Below, one piece after another: positions 45,270-54,176 of a stretch of DNA of 64,000 nt (the stretch's first letter is position 1; each line of letters opens with the position of its first letter). The position numbers and the translations under genes are program-made. The DNA is from JBOCEF01 sp050586345 (GTDB lineage: Bacteria; Pseudomonadota; Alphaproteobacteria; Rhodobacterales; Rhodobacteraceae), in contig NZ_JBOCEF010000010.1 of assembly GCF_050586345.1 (NCBI RefSeq), positions 41,451 through 105,450 on the forward strand. The letters are read 5' to 3'. The notes below the pieces were generated by a model, which was given only the letters and a program-made list of their open reading frames with translations, was not told the DNA's origin and did no database searches.

Positions 45270-46412
45270 ATGAGCTATTACCAGGCGGATGAAAAGCCGC
45301 TCGGCCTCGTGCAGAAGGTGCTGCGCTTCCACTGGGCCGTGGCGATCCTGGTCTCGGCCGTCTGCGGGGTCGGGTTCCTGATGCTGTACTCGGTCGCCGG
45401 GGGCGACTGGGACCCCTGGGCCAGCCGCCAGATGGTGCGCTTCGCCATGGGCATGGCGGTGATGGCCGTGGTGGCGATGGTGCATGTGAAGGTCTGGCGG
45501 GCGCTGACGCCGATCGCCTACCTGGTCGGCCTCGGGCTGCTGGTGGCGGTGGAGGTCGCGGGCGTCACCGGCATGGGCGCGCAGCGCTGGATCGATGTCG
45601 GGTTCATGCAATTGCAGCCCTCCGAGGTGATGAAGATCGCCCTCGTGATGGCGCTGGCGCGGTATTACGACTGGCTCGGGCGGGACCGGGTCTCGCACCC
45701 GTTGTGGCTGATCCCGCCGCTCTTGCTGATCGCCGTGCCGATGCTGCTGGTGCTGAAACAGCCCGACCTCGGGACCGCGCTGCTGCTGGCCGGGGGCGGC
45801 GTGGTGGTGATGTGGCTGGCGGGCGTCTCGATCTGGTATTTCATCGTCGCGGGCGGCTCCGCCGCGGGCCTCGTCTGGGCGGTGTTCGAAAGCCGCGGGA
45901 CGGACTGGCAGATCATCAAGGACTACCAGTTCCGGCGCATCGACGTGTTCCTCGACCCGTCCAAGGACCCGCTGGGGGCGGGCTATCACATCACCCAGTC
46001 GAAGATCGCCTTCGGCTCGGGAGGGGTGTCGGGGCGCGGCTTCATGCAAGGGACGCAGGCGCGGCTCGACTTTTTGCCGGAATCCCACACCGACTTCATC
46101 TTCACCGCGCTGGCCGAGCAGTTCGGCTTCGCGGGCACGGCGACGCTGCTGGGGCTCTACGGGCTGATCATCCTGTTCTGCACGATCTCCATGATCTCCA
46201 ACCGCAACCGGTTCGGGGCGCTGATGACCGGCGGGCTGACGGCGACGTTCTTCTTCTTCTTCGCGGTGAACATGGCGATGGTGATGGGGCTGGCGCCCGT
46301 CGTCGGCGTGCCGCTGCCGCTGGTCAGCTATGGCGGCTCGGCGCTGCTGGTGCTGCTGCTGGCCTTCGGGCTGATCCAGTCGGCCCATGTCCACCGCCCG
46401 CGGCAGGGCTGA
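45270..46412 (+). CDS. rodA: Peptidoglycan glycosyltransferase RodA
   Basis: SEDS-family polymerase that synthesises glycan strands with PBP2. 380 residues with ten hydrophobic segments. Diagnostic segments are RWIDVGFMQLQPSEVMKIALVM, KQPDLGTALLL, GYHITQSKIAFGSGG and FLPESHTDFIFTALAEQFGF, with the catalytic-loop region QARLDFLPES. It begins 10 bp after mrdA with AGGGGGCGGGC before the ATG. Last gene of the mreC-mreD-mrdA-rodA operon. Confidence 0.97.
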   Translation: MSYYQADEKPLGLVQKVLRFHWAVAILVSAVCGVGFLMLYSVAGGDWDPWASRQMVRFAMGMAVMAVVAMVHVKVWRALTPIAYLVGLGLLVAVEVAGVTGMGAQRWIDVGFMQLQPSEVMKIALVMALARYYDWLGRDRVSHPLWLIPPLLLIAVPMLLVLKQPDLGTALLLAGGGVVVMWLAGVSIWYFIVAGGSAAGLVWAVFESRGTDWQIIKDYQFRRIDVFLDPSKDPLGAGYHITQSKIAFGSGGVSGRGFMQGTQARLDFLPESHTDFIFTALAEQFGFAGTATLLGLYGLIILFCTISMISNRNRFGALMTGGLTATFFFFFAVNMAMVMGLAPVVGVPLPLVSYGGSALLVLLLAFGLIQSAHVHRPRQG

Positions 46413-46473
46413 GGGGCGCGTCCCCACCGCCCCGCGCCCTGCCCTCCCGCTCCCCCCCACGAAAGGCGATCCG

Positions 46474-47415
46474 ATGACCCTGACCATCCTGTTCGGCGGA
46501 ACCGAGGCCGAGCGCGCGGAATGGGGCCCGTCCCTGGCCGCCGCCATCGCCGCGCAGGGGGTGGACGCCGAGCTGGTGATGGACCCCGCGCTGGCGAACC
46601 CGGAGGAGGTCGACGCGATCCTCTACAACCCCGAGGGGCCGGTGGAGGATTTCGCGCCCTTCACCCGTCTCAGGGCCGTGCTGTCGATGTGGGCGGGGGT
46701 GGAGAAGATCGTCGGCGATCCCGGCATCAAGGTCCCGCTGACGCGGCTGGTGGAGCCGGGGCTGACCCTGGGGATGCGCGACTGGGTGGCCGCCCACGTG
46801 CTGCGCCGCCACGTGGGCCTCGACCGGCACCTCGCGATGGGGCCCGCGGACTGGCCGCGCGACCACCCGAAGCTGGCGCGCGAGCGCAAGGTGGTGATGC
46901 TGGGGCTGGGCGAGCTGGGCCGCCCGGCGGCCGAGGCGCTGGCGGGGTTCGGCTTCGACGTGACCGGCTGGTCGCGCGGCCCGAAGGACGTGCCGGGGAT
47001 CGACTGCCTGTCGGGGCCCGGGGGCCTGCGCGCCGCGCTGGCGCGGGCCGAGTTCCTGGTGACCCTGCTGCCGCTGACGGCCGAGACGGAGACCCTTCTG
47101 AACGCCGAAACCCTCGCCCTGCTGCCGCGGGGGGCCGAGATCTTCAATCCCGGCCGCGGCGCGCTGATCGACGATGACGCGCTGCTCGCGGCGCTGGAGG
47201 ACGGGCAGGTCGGGCACGCCACGCTCGACGTGTTCCGGCAGGAGCCGCTGCCCGCCGATCACCCCTACCGGACCCATCCGCGGGTGACGGTCACGCCGCA
47301 CATCGCCTCGGCCACCCGCGCGTCGACGGCGGCGCCCGAGCTGGCGGCCCAGGTCGGGCGCCTCGCGGCAGGCGCGCCCTTGCGGCACGTTGTAGACCGG
47401 ACCCGCGGCTACTAG
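46474..47415 (+). CDS. Glyoxylate/hydroxypyruvate reductase-like 2-hydroxyacid dehydrogenase
   Basis: NAD(P)H-dependent D-isomer 2-hydroxyacid dehydrogenase, closest in style to GhrA. 313 residues from the ATG at 46474. The cofactor motif is MLGLGELGRPAAEALAGFGF, the catalytic Arg lies in NPGRGALIDDDALLAAL, Glu follows in DVFRQEPLP, and His is in VTVTPHIAS. Possible role: removal of glyoxylate or hydroxypyruvate. It follows rodA with 61 bp between, so it may share transcription. Confidence 0.92.
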   Translation: MTLTILFGGTEAERAEWGPSLAAAIAAQGVDAELVMDPALANPEEVDAILYNPEGPVEDFAPFTRLRAVLSMWAGVEKIVGDPGIKVPLTRLVEPGLTLGMRDWVAAHVLRRHVGLDRHLAMGPADWPRDHPKLARERKVVMLGLGELGRPAAEALAGFGFDVTGWSRGPKDVPGIDCLSGPGGLRAALARAEFLVTLLPLTAETETLLNAETLALLPRGAEIFNPGRGALIDDDALLAALEDGQVGHATLDVFRQEPLPADHPYRTHPRVTVTPHIASATRASTAAPELAAQVGRLAAGAPLRHVVDRTRGY

Positions 47416-47451
47416 GTTTTGCGGCGACGCAGCGAAAGAAAGACGACCCAC

Positions 47452-48216
47452 ATGGCGCCTCCCCCCCGGAACGGCAGGAAACGCACGCGACGCCGCCAGA
47501 GATTCGTGCCGCGCTGGCGGGCGAACTTCCTGACCGGCCTCGTGATCGTGGCCCCGGTCGCGCTGACCATCTACCTGATCTGGACGGTGATCGAGTTCAT
47601 CGACGCCAAGATCGTCCCCTGGGTGCCGGCGGTCTACAACCCGTCCTCCTATCTCGGCGTCAACGTGCCGGGATTCGGCGTGCTGGTGTTCCTGATCTTC
47701 ACCGCGGCGGTCGGCACCTTCACCCGCAACGTGTTCGGCCGGCAGCTGGTGCTGCTGGGCGAAAGCTGGGTCGACCGGATGCCGCTGGTCAGCTCGCTCT
47801 ACGCCGCGTTCAAGCAGATCATCGAAACGGTGCTGAGCCAGTCGAAGACCAGCTTCCAGAAGGCCTGCCTGGTGGAATACCCGCGCAAGGGCATCTGGGC
47901 GGTGGCCTTCGTGTCGACCGAGGCGAAGGGCGAGGTCGCGGCCCGCGTGGACGGGGATGGCGAGCCGCTGATGAGCGTGTTCCTGCCGACCACGCCGAAC
48001 CCGACCTCGGGCTTCCTGCTGTTCGTGCCCGCCAGGGACGTGGTGGAGCTGGACATGACGGTCGAGGAGGCGGCGAAGCTGGTGATCTCGGCCGGCCTCG
48101 TGACCCCGCCGACGGCCGAGGAGAAGGCCGCCGCCGCCCGCCGCGCCGCCGCCATGGCCCGCCCGCGCACCCAGACCGGGCGCAACGGGCGGAACGGGCG
48201 CCGCACGAAGGCCTGA
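47452..48216 (+). CDS. DUF502-family membrane protein
   Basis: 254 residues. The N-terminus is very basic (RNGRKRTRRRQRFVPRW), followed by two hydrophobic segments: about 25-45 (FLTGLVIVAPVALTIYLIWT) and 70-92 (GFGVLVFLIFTAAVGTFTR). The conserved core GESWVDRMPLVSSLYAAFKQIIETVLS and PTTPNPTSGFLLFVP is typical of DUF502. An inner-membrane protein of unknown function, present in many bacteria. It starts 36 bp after the dehydrogenase gene. I used the ATG at 47452. Confidence 0.93.
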   Translation: MAPPPRNGRKRTRRRQRFVPRWRANFLTGLVIVAPVALTIYLIWTVIEFIDAKIVPWVPAVYNPSSYLGVNVPGFGVLVFLIFTAAVGTFTRNVFGRQLVLLGESWVDRMPLVSSLYAAFKQIIETVLSQSKTSFQKACLVEYPRKGIWAVAFVSTEAKGEVAARVDGDGEPLMSVFLPTTPNPTSGFLLFVPARDVVELDMTVEEAAKLVISAGLVTPPTAEEKAAAARRAAAMARPRTQTGRNGRNGRRTKA

Positions 48217-48480
48217 GCCGCGCGCGGGGCGCCGGGGCGGGCCGCGGCGCGCCCCGGCCCCGCGCGCGGCCCCCCGGCGCGACCGCCCCGCGCGCCGCCG
48301 CCTGCGCCCCCGGCCCCGTCCCCAGCCCTCCGGCGCGCCGCCTTTCCGTCCCCGTTCATGCGCGTCTTGCCACTGTGCGCGCGCCTTGCGTGCGGCACGT
48401 CCCCGCGCGCCGTTGACCGACGGGCGCCGCGCGACGATGCTGCGCGCGCCCTGCCTTGCGTTTTCCGGGATGTTCAGCCG

Positions 48481-48852
48481 ATGCGTATCCGTCGCCACCT
48501 GCGCGAAAGCCTCCGCGGCCTCGCGCTCTCCCTCGCCATCATCCTCACCCTCGGGGGCGCCTGGGCGGCGCTGACCGGGGAATGGCGCACCCTCGCCCTC
48601 TCCGCCCTGCACCGCACCGCCCCCCCGCCCGCCGAGGGCGTCGCGGCGCTGGTCGCGCATTACGGCTGGCTGGAGATGCACGAGGACCCGCATGACCGCG
48701 ACGCGTTCCGCATGTTCTGGGGCCAGGCCGCGATGGACGCCCTGCCCGCCGACGCGCGCATCGTCAGCTTCGGCTTCGACGACCCGCGCAAGCGGATCCT
48801 GGTGGTGCATGACGGAACCAACGTGATCCTGAACTGGGCGCGCTTCAACTGA
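48481..48852 (+). CDS. Small hypothetical protein with an N-terminal membrane segment
   Basis: 123 residues from the ATG at 48481. Basic N-terminus (MRIRRHLRES), then one hydrophobic helix about 12-32 (GLALSLAIILTLGGAWAALTG). The remainder reads as a soluble domain on the far side of the membrane, with HYGWLEMHEDPHDRDAFRMFW and SFGFDDPRKRILVVHDGTNVIL. I do not recognise a family. Normal codon use for this genome supports it as real. Confidence 0.6.
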   Translation: MRIRRHLRESLRGLALSLAIILTLGGAWAALTGEWRTLALSALHRTAPPPAEGVAALVAHYGWLEMHEDPHDRDAFRMFWGQAAMDALPADARIVSFGFDDPRKRILVVHDGTNVILNWARFN

Positions 48853-49014
48853 AGGCCCGGGCGGCAGGCCAGCCCGCCGCCGCCGGACCCGGCCCTTGCG
48901 CCCCGCGGCGACTCGTGGCGCCCCGCGGCAGGCGCTTGCCCTCGCGGCTGCGCGCAGGGCTAATGGCGGCCCCGCGCAGGCCCCCGGGACTGCGCTTTCC
49001 CGCCCGGAGCCCGC

Positions 49015-49632
49015 ATGTCCGCCGCCACCTTCGTCCCCGCAGCCCTGGCCGGGTTCGCCACCGGCTTTTCGCTGATCCTCGCCATCGGGGCGCAGAACGC
49101 CTTCGTGCTGCGCCAGGGGCTGGCGCGGACGCACGTGTTCTGGGTGTGCCTGACCTGCGCCGTCTCGGACGCGGTGCTGGTCATCGCCGGGGTCGCGGGG
49201 ATGGGGGCGCTGATCGCGGGGAACGAGACCCTGCGGCTGGTGATGACCTGGGGCGGGGCCGCCTTCCTGCTGGCTTACGGCGCGCTGCGGCTGCGCGCGG
49301 CATGGCGGGGCGAGGCGATGGCGATGCAGGGCGCGGCCGAGCAATCCCTGCGCGCGGCGCTGCTCGCGACGCTCGCCTTCACCTGGCTGAACCCGCATGT
49401 CTACCTGGACACGCTGGCGCTGATCGGGGCGATTTCCACCGATTTCCCGCCCGCGGATCGCCCCGCCTTCGCCGCCGGGGCGGTGACCTCAAGCTTCGTG
49501 TTCTTCTTCGGCCTCGGGTACGGCGCGCGGCTGCTGGCGCCGCTCTTCGCCCTTCCGGCGGCATGGCGGGTGCTGGACGTGCTGATCGCCGCGGTGATGT
49601 GGACCATCGCCGCGACGCTGATCCTCGGCTGA
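49015..49632 (+). CDS. LysE/ArgO family amino-acid exporter
   Basis: 205-residue inner-membrane exporter with about six hydrophobic helices. The N-terminal signature ILAIGAQNAFVLRQGL and the following CAVSDAVLVIAGVAG are characteristic of LysE/ArgO. The third block FTWLNPHVYLDTLALIG is also intact. It probably exports arginine or lysine. It is convergent with a solute-binding protein gene, with a long perfect stem-loop between them. No adjacent LysG-type regulator is visible. Confidence 0.92.
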   Translation: MSAATFVPAALAGFATGFSLILAIGAQNAFVLRQGLARTHVFWVCLTCAVSDAVLVIAGVAGMGALIAGNETLRLVMTWGGAAFLLAYGALRLRAAWRGEAMAMQGAAEQSLRAALLATLAFTWLNPHVYLDTLALIGAISTDFPPADRPAFAAGAVTSSFVFFFGLGYGARLLAPLFALPAAWRVLDVLIAAVMWTIAATLILG

Positions 49633-49658
49633 CGTCCGCAAGGGGGATGGGAGGGAGC

Positions 49659-49700
49659 GCGAGGGAGGGAAGGGGCCCTCAGGCCCCTTCCCTCCCTCGC
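49659..49700. terminator. Long perfect stem-loop between convergent genes
   Basis: 19-bp perfect arms GCGAGGGAGGGAAGGGGCC and complement with a CTCA loop. It lies between the LysE gene and the solute-binding protein gene. The purine-rich arm is shared with the stem-loops at 12136 and 23934. No T-tract, so its termination strength is uncertain. Confidence 0.65.
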
Positions 49701-49730
49701 AAGCGGCGCGCAGCGCCGCAGCGCCGCCCC

Positions 49731-51656
49731 TCACTCCGCCGGCGCCGCCCGCCACACGTCCGGCAGCCAGCCGGTCCAGTCGCCGTAAAGCGGCAGTTTC
49801 TCGGGCCAGGAATACCCCTCCCACACCGCGATGCGCGAGGCCGGCGCATGCCAGAGCGGAATCGCCTGCACCTCCCAGGTCAGCGCGCGGTCGAGGGCGC
49901 GGGCCGCGGCCTCGAACCCCTCGCGCTCCCGCGCCGCCAGCAGCGCGTCGATGGCGGCGTCCACCGCAGGGCTGTCGATCCCGGCATAGTTCCGCGTGCC
50001 CGGCTGGGTGCGCCCCGCGCCGTCCCAGTAGAAGCGCTGCTCGTTGCCCGGGCTCAGCGACATCGCCCAGGTGCGCACCACCATGTCGTAGTCGTACTCG
50101 TTCACGCGGGCCTGGAACTGCGCCGAATCCACGGTCCTGATCCGCGCCTCGATCCCCAGCGGCCTGAGCCCGTCGACGAAGGTGGCCGCCGCCGCCTCCC
50201 ACGCGCCGCCGCCGAGGAGGATCTCGAAGCGGAAGGGCTCCCCTTCCGCCGAGGTCAGCACCCCGTCCACCACCTTGAACCCGGCGCTTTCCAGCAGCTT
50301 CTTGGCCTTGCGCAGGTTGCGCCGGTTGCGGCCCGAGCCGTCCGAGGCGGGCCACTCCATCGCCGCCTCCAGCGCCCCCTCGGGCAGCTCGGCGGCGAAG
50401 GGCGCGAGGATCTCGCGCTCCCGCCCCTCGGCCTTGCCCGCGTGGCCCAGCGGCGAGCCGCCGAAGAAGCTTTCGATCCGCGCGTAGCCGCCGCGGTTCA
50501 TGGTCTTGTTGATCCACTCGAAATCGAAGGCATGGGCGAGCGCGAGGCGCACGCGCCGGTCATCGAAGGGCGCGCGGCGCATGTTGAACACGAAGCCGGT
50601 CATGCCCGAGGGGCGGCCATGCGGGATCTCGGCCTTGCGCACCCGGCCGTCCCGGGCGGCGGCGAAGTCATAGCCGTCCTGCCAGCGGCCCGGGTCGCCG
50701 TCGCGGAACATGTCGACCTGCCCGGCCTTGAACGCCTCCCACACGCCGGCGGCGTCCTTGTACCATTCGTGCCGGATCTCCTCGAAGTTCCAGCGCCCGG
50801 CATTGAAGGGGAGGTCCGCGCCCCACCAGTCGGGGTTCTTGCGGAAGGTCACGTAGCGGCCCGGTTCCAGGTCGGCGGCGATGTAGGGGCCGCTGGTGAC
50901 CATCGGCTCCAGGATCGTGTCGCCGAAATCGCGCCCCTCGAACCAGGCCTTCTGCATGATCGGGCGCAGGCCGAGGATCAGCGGCATCTCCCGGTCCGGG
51001 GCGTTGAACGTGAAGCGGATGCGCCCGCCGCCGAGGTCCTCGGCCTTCGCCACCTTCTTCCAGGAGGACCGGAAGCCCGGCAGGCCCTTTTCCGCCAGAA
51101 CCTCCATCGACCAGATCACGTCCTCGGCCGTGACCGGCGAGCCGTCGGAGAACCGCGCCTCGGGGCGCAGCTTGAATTCGACCCAAGTGCGGTCCTCGGG
51201 CGTCTCCACCGTTTCGGCCAGCAGGCCGTAGAGGGCGAAGGGCTCGTCCCAGTTGCGGCCCAGCAGGGTTTCGAAGGAGAGGGACCGGATCGCCCAGGGC
51301 GCGCGGCCCTTCACGATCCAGGGGTTGAGCGAATCGAAGCCCCCCACTTCCCCGAGGGTGAGTCGCCCGCCCTTCGGCGAGTCGGGGTCGGCATAAGGCA
51401 GGTGCGCGAACCCTTCGGGCAGCGCCGGGGCCCCGTGCATGGCGATTCCGTGGGCCGGGTCGGCCGCTGCGGAATTGGTTAAAATTGTAAGAAATACGGC
51501 TGAAACCGCCACAATTGGCGCCTTGCGCGCCGCGCTCCCCAATCGGCGCCCGAGTCGCCGAAGGCCCGCGCCGGGGGCGCGCAGAACGCCCCCCCGCGCA
51601 AGGGCGCAGGCCCGATATGTCATTGAAAAGAATCGCTTGCGAGTCGGAGCTGCCAT
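49731..51656 (-). CDS. ABC transporter substrate-binding protein, peptide/microcin C (YejA-like) type
   Basis: Periplasmic solute-binding protein family 5 (DppA/OppA/YejA). About 640 residues. Signal peptide near the N-terminus (IVAVSAVFLTILTNSAAA). Family segments include FDSLNPWIVKGRAPWA, AEDVIWSMEVL, NPDWWGADLPFNAGRWNFEEI and RLALAHAFDFEWINKTM, closest in style to YejA. I place the start at the ATG at 51656 (GAGGCGAAG upstream); an ATG at 51623 is equally possible. No permease or ATPase gene lies next to it. A plus-strand terminator faces its 5' end. Confidence 0.9.
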   Translation of the reverse strand: MAAPTRKRFFSMTYRACALARGGVLRAPGAGLRRLGRRLGSAARKAPIVAVSAVFLTILTNSAAADPAHGIAMHGAPALPEGFAHLPYADPDSPKGGRLTLGEVGGFDSLNPWIVKGRAPWAIRSLSFETLLGRNWDEPFALYGLLAETVETPEDRTWVEFKLRPEARFSDGSPVTAEDVIWSMEVLAEKGLPGFRSSWKKVAKAEDLGGGRIRFTFNAPDREMPLILGLRPIMQKAWFEGRDFGDTILEPMVTSGPYIAADLEPGRYVTFRKNPDWWGADLPFNAGRWNFEEIRHEWYKDAAGVWEAFKAGQVDMFRDGDPGRWQDGYDFAAARDGRVRKAEIPHGRPSGMTGFVFNMRRAPFDDRRVRLALAHAFDFEWINKTMNRGGYARIESFFGGSPLGHAGKAEGREREILAPFAAELPEGALEAAMEWPASDGSGRNRRNLRKAKKLLESAGFKVVDGVLTSAEGEPFRFEILLGGGAWEAAAATFVDGLRPLGIEARIRTVDSAQFQARVNEYDYDMVVRTWAMSLSPGNEQRFYWDGAGRTQPGTRNYAGIDSPAVDAAIDALLAAREREGFEAAARALDRALTWEVQAIPLWHAPASRIAVWEGYSWPEKLPLYGDWTGWLPDVWRAAPAE

Positions 51657-51672
51657 TCCGTATCTTCGCCTC

Positions 51673-51749
51673 ACTGCTCGATAGGTTTCTTGCCTGTATG
51701 AAACCTGCCTCAACGACTTAACGCCCTCGCTTGCGGGGGCGTTTTTTTT
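51673..51749 (+). ncRNA. Candidate small RNA of about 75 nt
   Basis: A promoter-like TTGCGA-18 bp-TATCTT (51637-51666) is followed by a 7-bp hairpin (AGGTTTC at 51683-51689 with GAAACCT at 51700-51706) and then by the strongest terminator in the window. No plus-strand gene lies between the LysE gene and this terminator. It runs opposite to the solute-binding protein gene and overlaps the region upstream of its start, so it could act on that leader. Not matched to any named RNA family. Confidence 0.4.
51721..51749 (+). terminator. Strong Rho-independent terminator without an obvious gene
   Basis: Arms ACGCCCTCGC / GCGGGGGCGT (10 bp, one G.T pair) with a minimal loop, followed by eight T's. 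On the minus strand there is no T-tract after the hairpin, so it acts on plus-strand transcription. Confidence 0.85.
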
Positions 51750-51997
51750 GCGCCTTCCCCGGGGCTGGCGCGCAGCCTAACGGGCCGCGCCGCGCGGGGC
51801 CAGAGAAGGCGCCCGATGCGTCCGCAAGATGGCGGCGCACGGCCCCGCCCCCCATCGTCACCCCATCGTGAACCTGCGGCGAAAACGCTCCCGCGGCGCC
51901 GCCGGGCATTCGCCTTCGCAGCCGCAGCACCTATTCTGTGTTGCGACACATGCCTGCCCGCCCCCCAAGACGGGCGCGTCAGAAAGGAAGGCCCCCC
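51750..51997. other. Intergenic region before the 3-hydroxybutyrate dehydrogenase gene
   Basis: No gene. It should contain the dehydrogenase promoter; CACCTATTCTGTGTTGCGACA near 51930 is the least GC-rich part. The first 180 bp show nothing recognisable. Confidence 0.4.
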
Positions 51998-52783
51998 ATG
52001 TCCCTCAAGGGCAAATCCGCCGTCATCACCGGCTCCAACTCCGGCATCGGCCTCGGCGTGGCCGAGTACCTCGCCTCGCAGGGCTGCAACGTCGCCCTCA
52101 ACTCCTTCACCGACAACGCCGAGGACCACGACCTGGCCGAGAAAATCGGCAAGGAGCACGGGGTGAAGGCGGTCTACATCAAGGCCGACATGTCCAAGGG
52201 CGAGGAGTGCCGCGCCCTGGTCGAGACGGCGAAGGAGAAGCTCGGCTCGGTCGACATCCTGGTGAACAACGCCGGCATCCAGCACGTCGCCGCGATCGAC
52301 GAGTTCCCGCCCGAGAAATGGGACGCGATCATCGCCATCAACCTCAGCTCCAGCTTCCACACCACCGCCGCCGCGCTGCCGATCATGCGCGAGGCGGGCT
52401 GGGGCCGCGTGGTCAACATCGCCTCGGCGCATGGCCTCACCGCCTCGCCCTTCAAATCGGCCTATGTCGCGGCCAAGCACGGCGTCGTCGGGCTGACCAA
52501 GGTGACGGCCCTTGAGACGGCGAAGGAGCCGATCACCTGCAACGCGATCTGCCCGGGCTATGTCCTGACCCCGCTGGTCGAGGCGCAGATCCCCGACACG
52601 ATGAAGAAATACGGGATGGAGAAGGACGAGGTGATCGAGAAGGTGATCCTCGAGCGCCAACCCTCGAAGGAGTTCGCCACCACCGCCCAGCTCGGCGGCT
52701 GCGTGGCCTTCCTGTGCTCGGATTCGGCCGAGCAGATCACCGGCACCACCCTGTCGGTCGACGGCGGCTGGACCGCCCTCTGA
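51998..52783 (+). CDS. bdhA: 3-Hydroxybutyrate dehydrogenase
   Basis: NAD-dependent SDR that oxidises (R)-3-hydroxybutyrate to acetoacetate, a step in using polyhydroxybutyrate stores. 261 residues. Cofactor motif TGSNSGIG (11-18), NNAG at the usual place, catalytic Y156 and K160 (YVAAK). The C-terminal half has NAICPGYVLTPLVEAQIPD and the SAEQITGTTLSVDGGWTAL ending typical of this subgroup. AGAAAGGAAGG precedes the ATG. A patatin gene follows. Confidence 0.93.
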   Translation: MSLKGKSAVITGSNSGIGLGVAEYLASQGCNVALNSFTDNAEDHDLAEKIGKEHGVKAVYIKADMSKGEECRALVETAKEKLGSVDILVNNAGIQHVAAIDEFPPEKWDAIIAINLSSSFHTTAAALPIMREAGWGRVVNIASAHGLTASPFKSAYVAAKHGVVGLTKVTALETAKEPITCNAICPGYVLTPLVEAQIPDTMKKYGMEKDEVIEKVILERQPSKEFATTAQLGGCVAFLCSDSAEQITGTTLSVDGGWTAL

Positions 52784-52794
52784 CGCCCCGCGCG

Positions 52795-52819
52795 CCGGGG
52801 GGCCGCGCAGGCCCCCCGG
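52795..52819 (+). terminator. Stem-loop between bdhA and the patatin gene
   Basis: Perfect 10-bp arms CCGGGGGGCC / GGCCCCCCGG with a GCGCA loop, 11 bp after bdhA. No T-tract. Confidence 0.5.
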
Positions 52820-52902
52820 ACGCACGGCGCGCGCTTGCGGCGGGGAGGCCGCCTGCGCCCCCTCCCCCCGACCCTGATCGCCGCAACGCCCGGAGCATTC
52901 CC

Positions 52903-53994
52903 ATGACCTCCCCGGAAACCTGCCCCGTTCCCGCCGTCCATGGCGGGACCAAGACCATCAACCTCGCCCTCCAGGGCGGCGGCGCGCACGGCGCCTTCAC
53001 CTGGGGCGCGCTCGACCGGCTGCTGGAGGAGGAGCGGGTGGAGATCGAGGCGATCTCCGGCACCTCCGCCGGGGCGATGAACGCCGCCGCCTTCAAGTCG
53101 GGCTATGCCGATGGCGACCGGAAGGGCGCCGGGCAGGCGCTGGCGCACCTGTGGGGCAGCATCGGCGAGATGGCGCGGCGGTCGTCCTTCAACCCGGTGC
53201 TGGAATGGGTCAAGGCGATCCACCCGACGCTGACCACCGTCTCGGCCGCCATCGACGCGGCGCCGCAGAACCTGATGAACGCGCAGGTGGCGCAGTTCTT
53301 CTCGCCCTATGACCTGAACCCGTTCGACATCAACCCGCTGCGCGACCTGCTGGCGGACGACCTCGATTTCGACCGGGTCTGCGCGGCCTGCCGCCCCCAT
53401 CTCTATATCGCCGCCACCAATGTGCGCACCGGCAAGATCCGGGTGTTCGAGGGCGAGGAGATCAGCGTCGACGCCATCGTCGCCTCGACCTGCCTGCCCT
53501 CGCTGTTCCAGGCGGTGGAGATCGACGACCCCACGACCGGCCGCAAGGAGGCGTTCTGGGACGGCGGCTTCACCGGCAACCCGGCGCTGTTCCCGCTCCA
53601 CCGCGGATCGCAGGCGCGGGACGTGGTGATCGTGCACATCAACCCGATGGAGCGCGACGAGGTTCCGCGCACGGCGAAGGAGATCGAGAACCGGGTCAAC
53701 GAGATCAGCTTCAACTCGAGCCTGAATTTCGAGCTCAGGGCGATCAACATGGTCCGGCGGCTGATCCGCGAGGGCAAGCTGCACGAGGGGGAGTGGAAGG
53801 ACGTGCTGATCCACTCGGTCGCCGATGACGAGACGATGCGGCGGCTGGGGGCGAGCACCAAGGTGAACCCCGATCCGTTCCTTCTGGAGAAGCTGCGCGA
53901 GGCCGGGGCGGCGGCGATGGACCGGTTCCTCTCGGCGCATTGGGACGATCTCGGGACCCGGGCGACGGTGGACCTGGAGAAGATGTACGGCTGA
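52903..53994 (+). CDS. Patatin-like phospholipase
   Basis: Serine hydrolase of the patatin family, 363 residues. The oxyanion-hole motif LQGGGAHGAF (23-32), nucleophile elbow GTSAG at 53-57 with Ser55, and the catalytic aspartate D220 in WDGGFTGNP form the complete Ser-Asp dyad. No signal peptide, so cytoplasmic. In Rhodobacterales such a gene often follows bdhA, which suggests a link with storage-polymer or lipid turnover; this is inference. Confidence 0.92.
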   Translation: MTSPETCPVPAVHGGTKTINLALQGGGAHGAFTWGALDRLLEEERVEIEAISGTSAGAMNAAAFKSGYADGDRKGAGQALAHLWGSIGEMARRSSFNPVLEWVKAIHPTLTTVSAAIDAAPQNLMNAQVAQFFSPYDLNPFDINPLRDLLADDLDFDRVCAACRPHLYIAATNVRTGKIRVFEGEEISVDAIVASTCLPSLFQAVEIDDPTTGRKEAFWDGGFTGNPALFPLHRGSQARDVVIVHINPMERDEVPRTAKEIENRVNEISFNSSLNFELRAINMVRRLIREGKLHEGEWKDVLIHSVADDETMRRLGASTKVNPDPFLLEKLREAGAAAMDRFLSAHWDDLGTRATVDLEKMYG

Positions 53995-54176
53995 GGGGGC
54001 GCGCCGCCCTCGGCGGCGGCCCGGGCGGGGGCGCGCGGGCGCTGCGGGCCGCCGCCGCCGGGGCGCGGCAGGGGCGCGGGCGCTCCCGCGGCGATTGCGC
54101 GCCCGGGCCTGCCCATGCATGCCTTGGGTTTGACCCCGGGGCGCACGCGGCCGCGCGCCGGGCACGGGAGGCGCGC

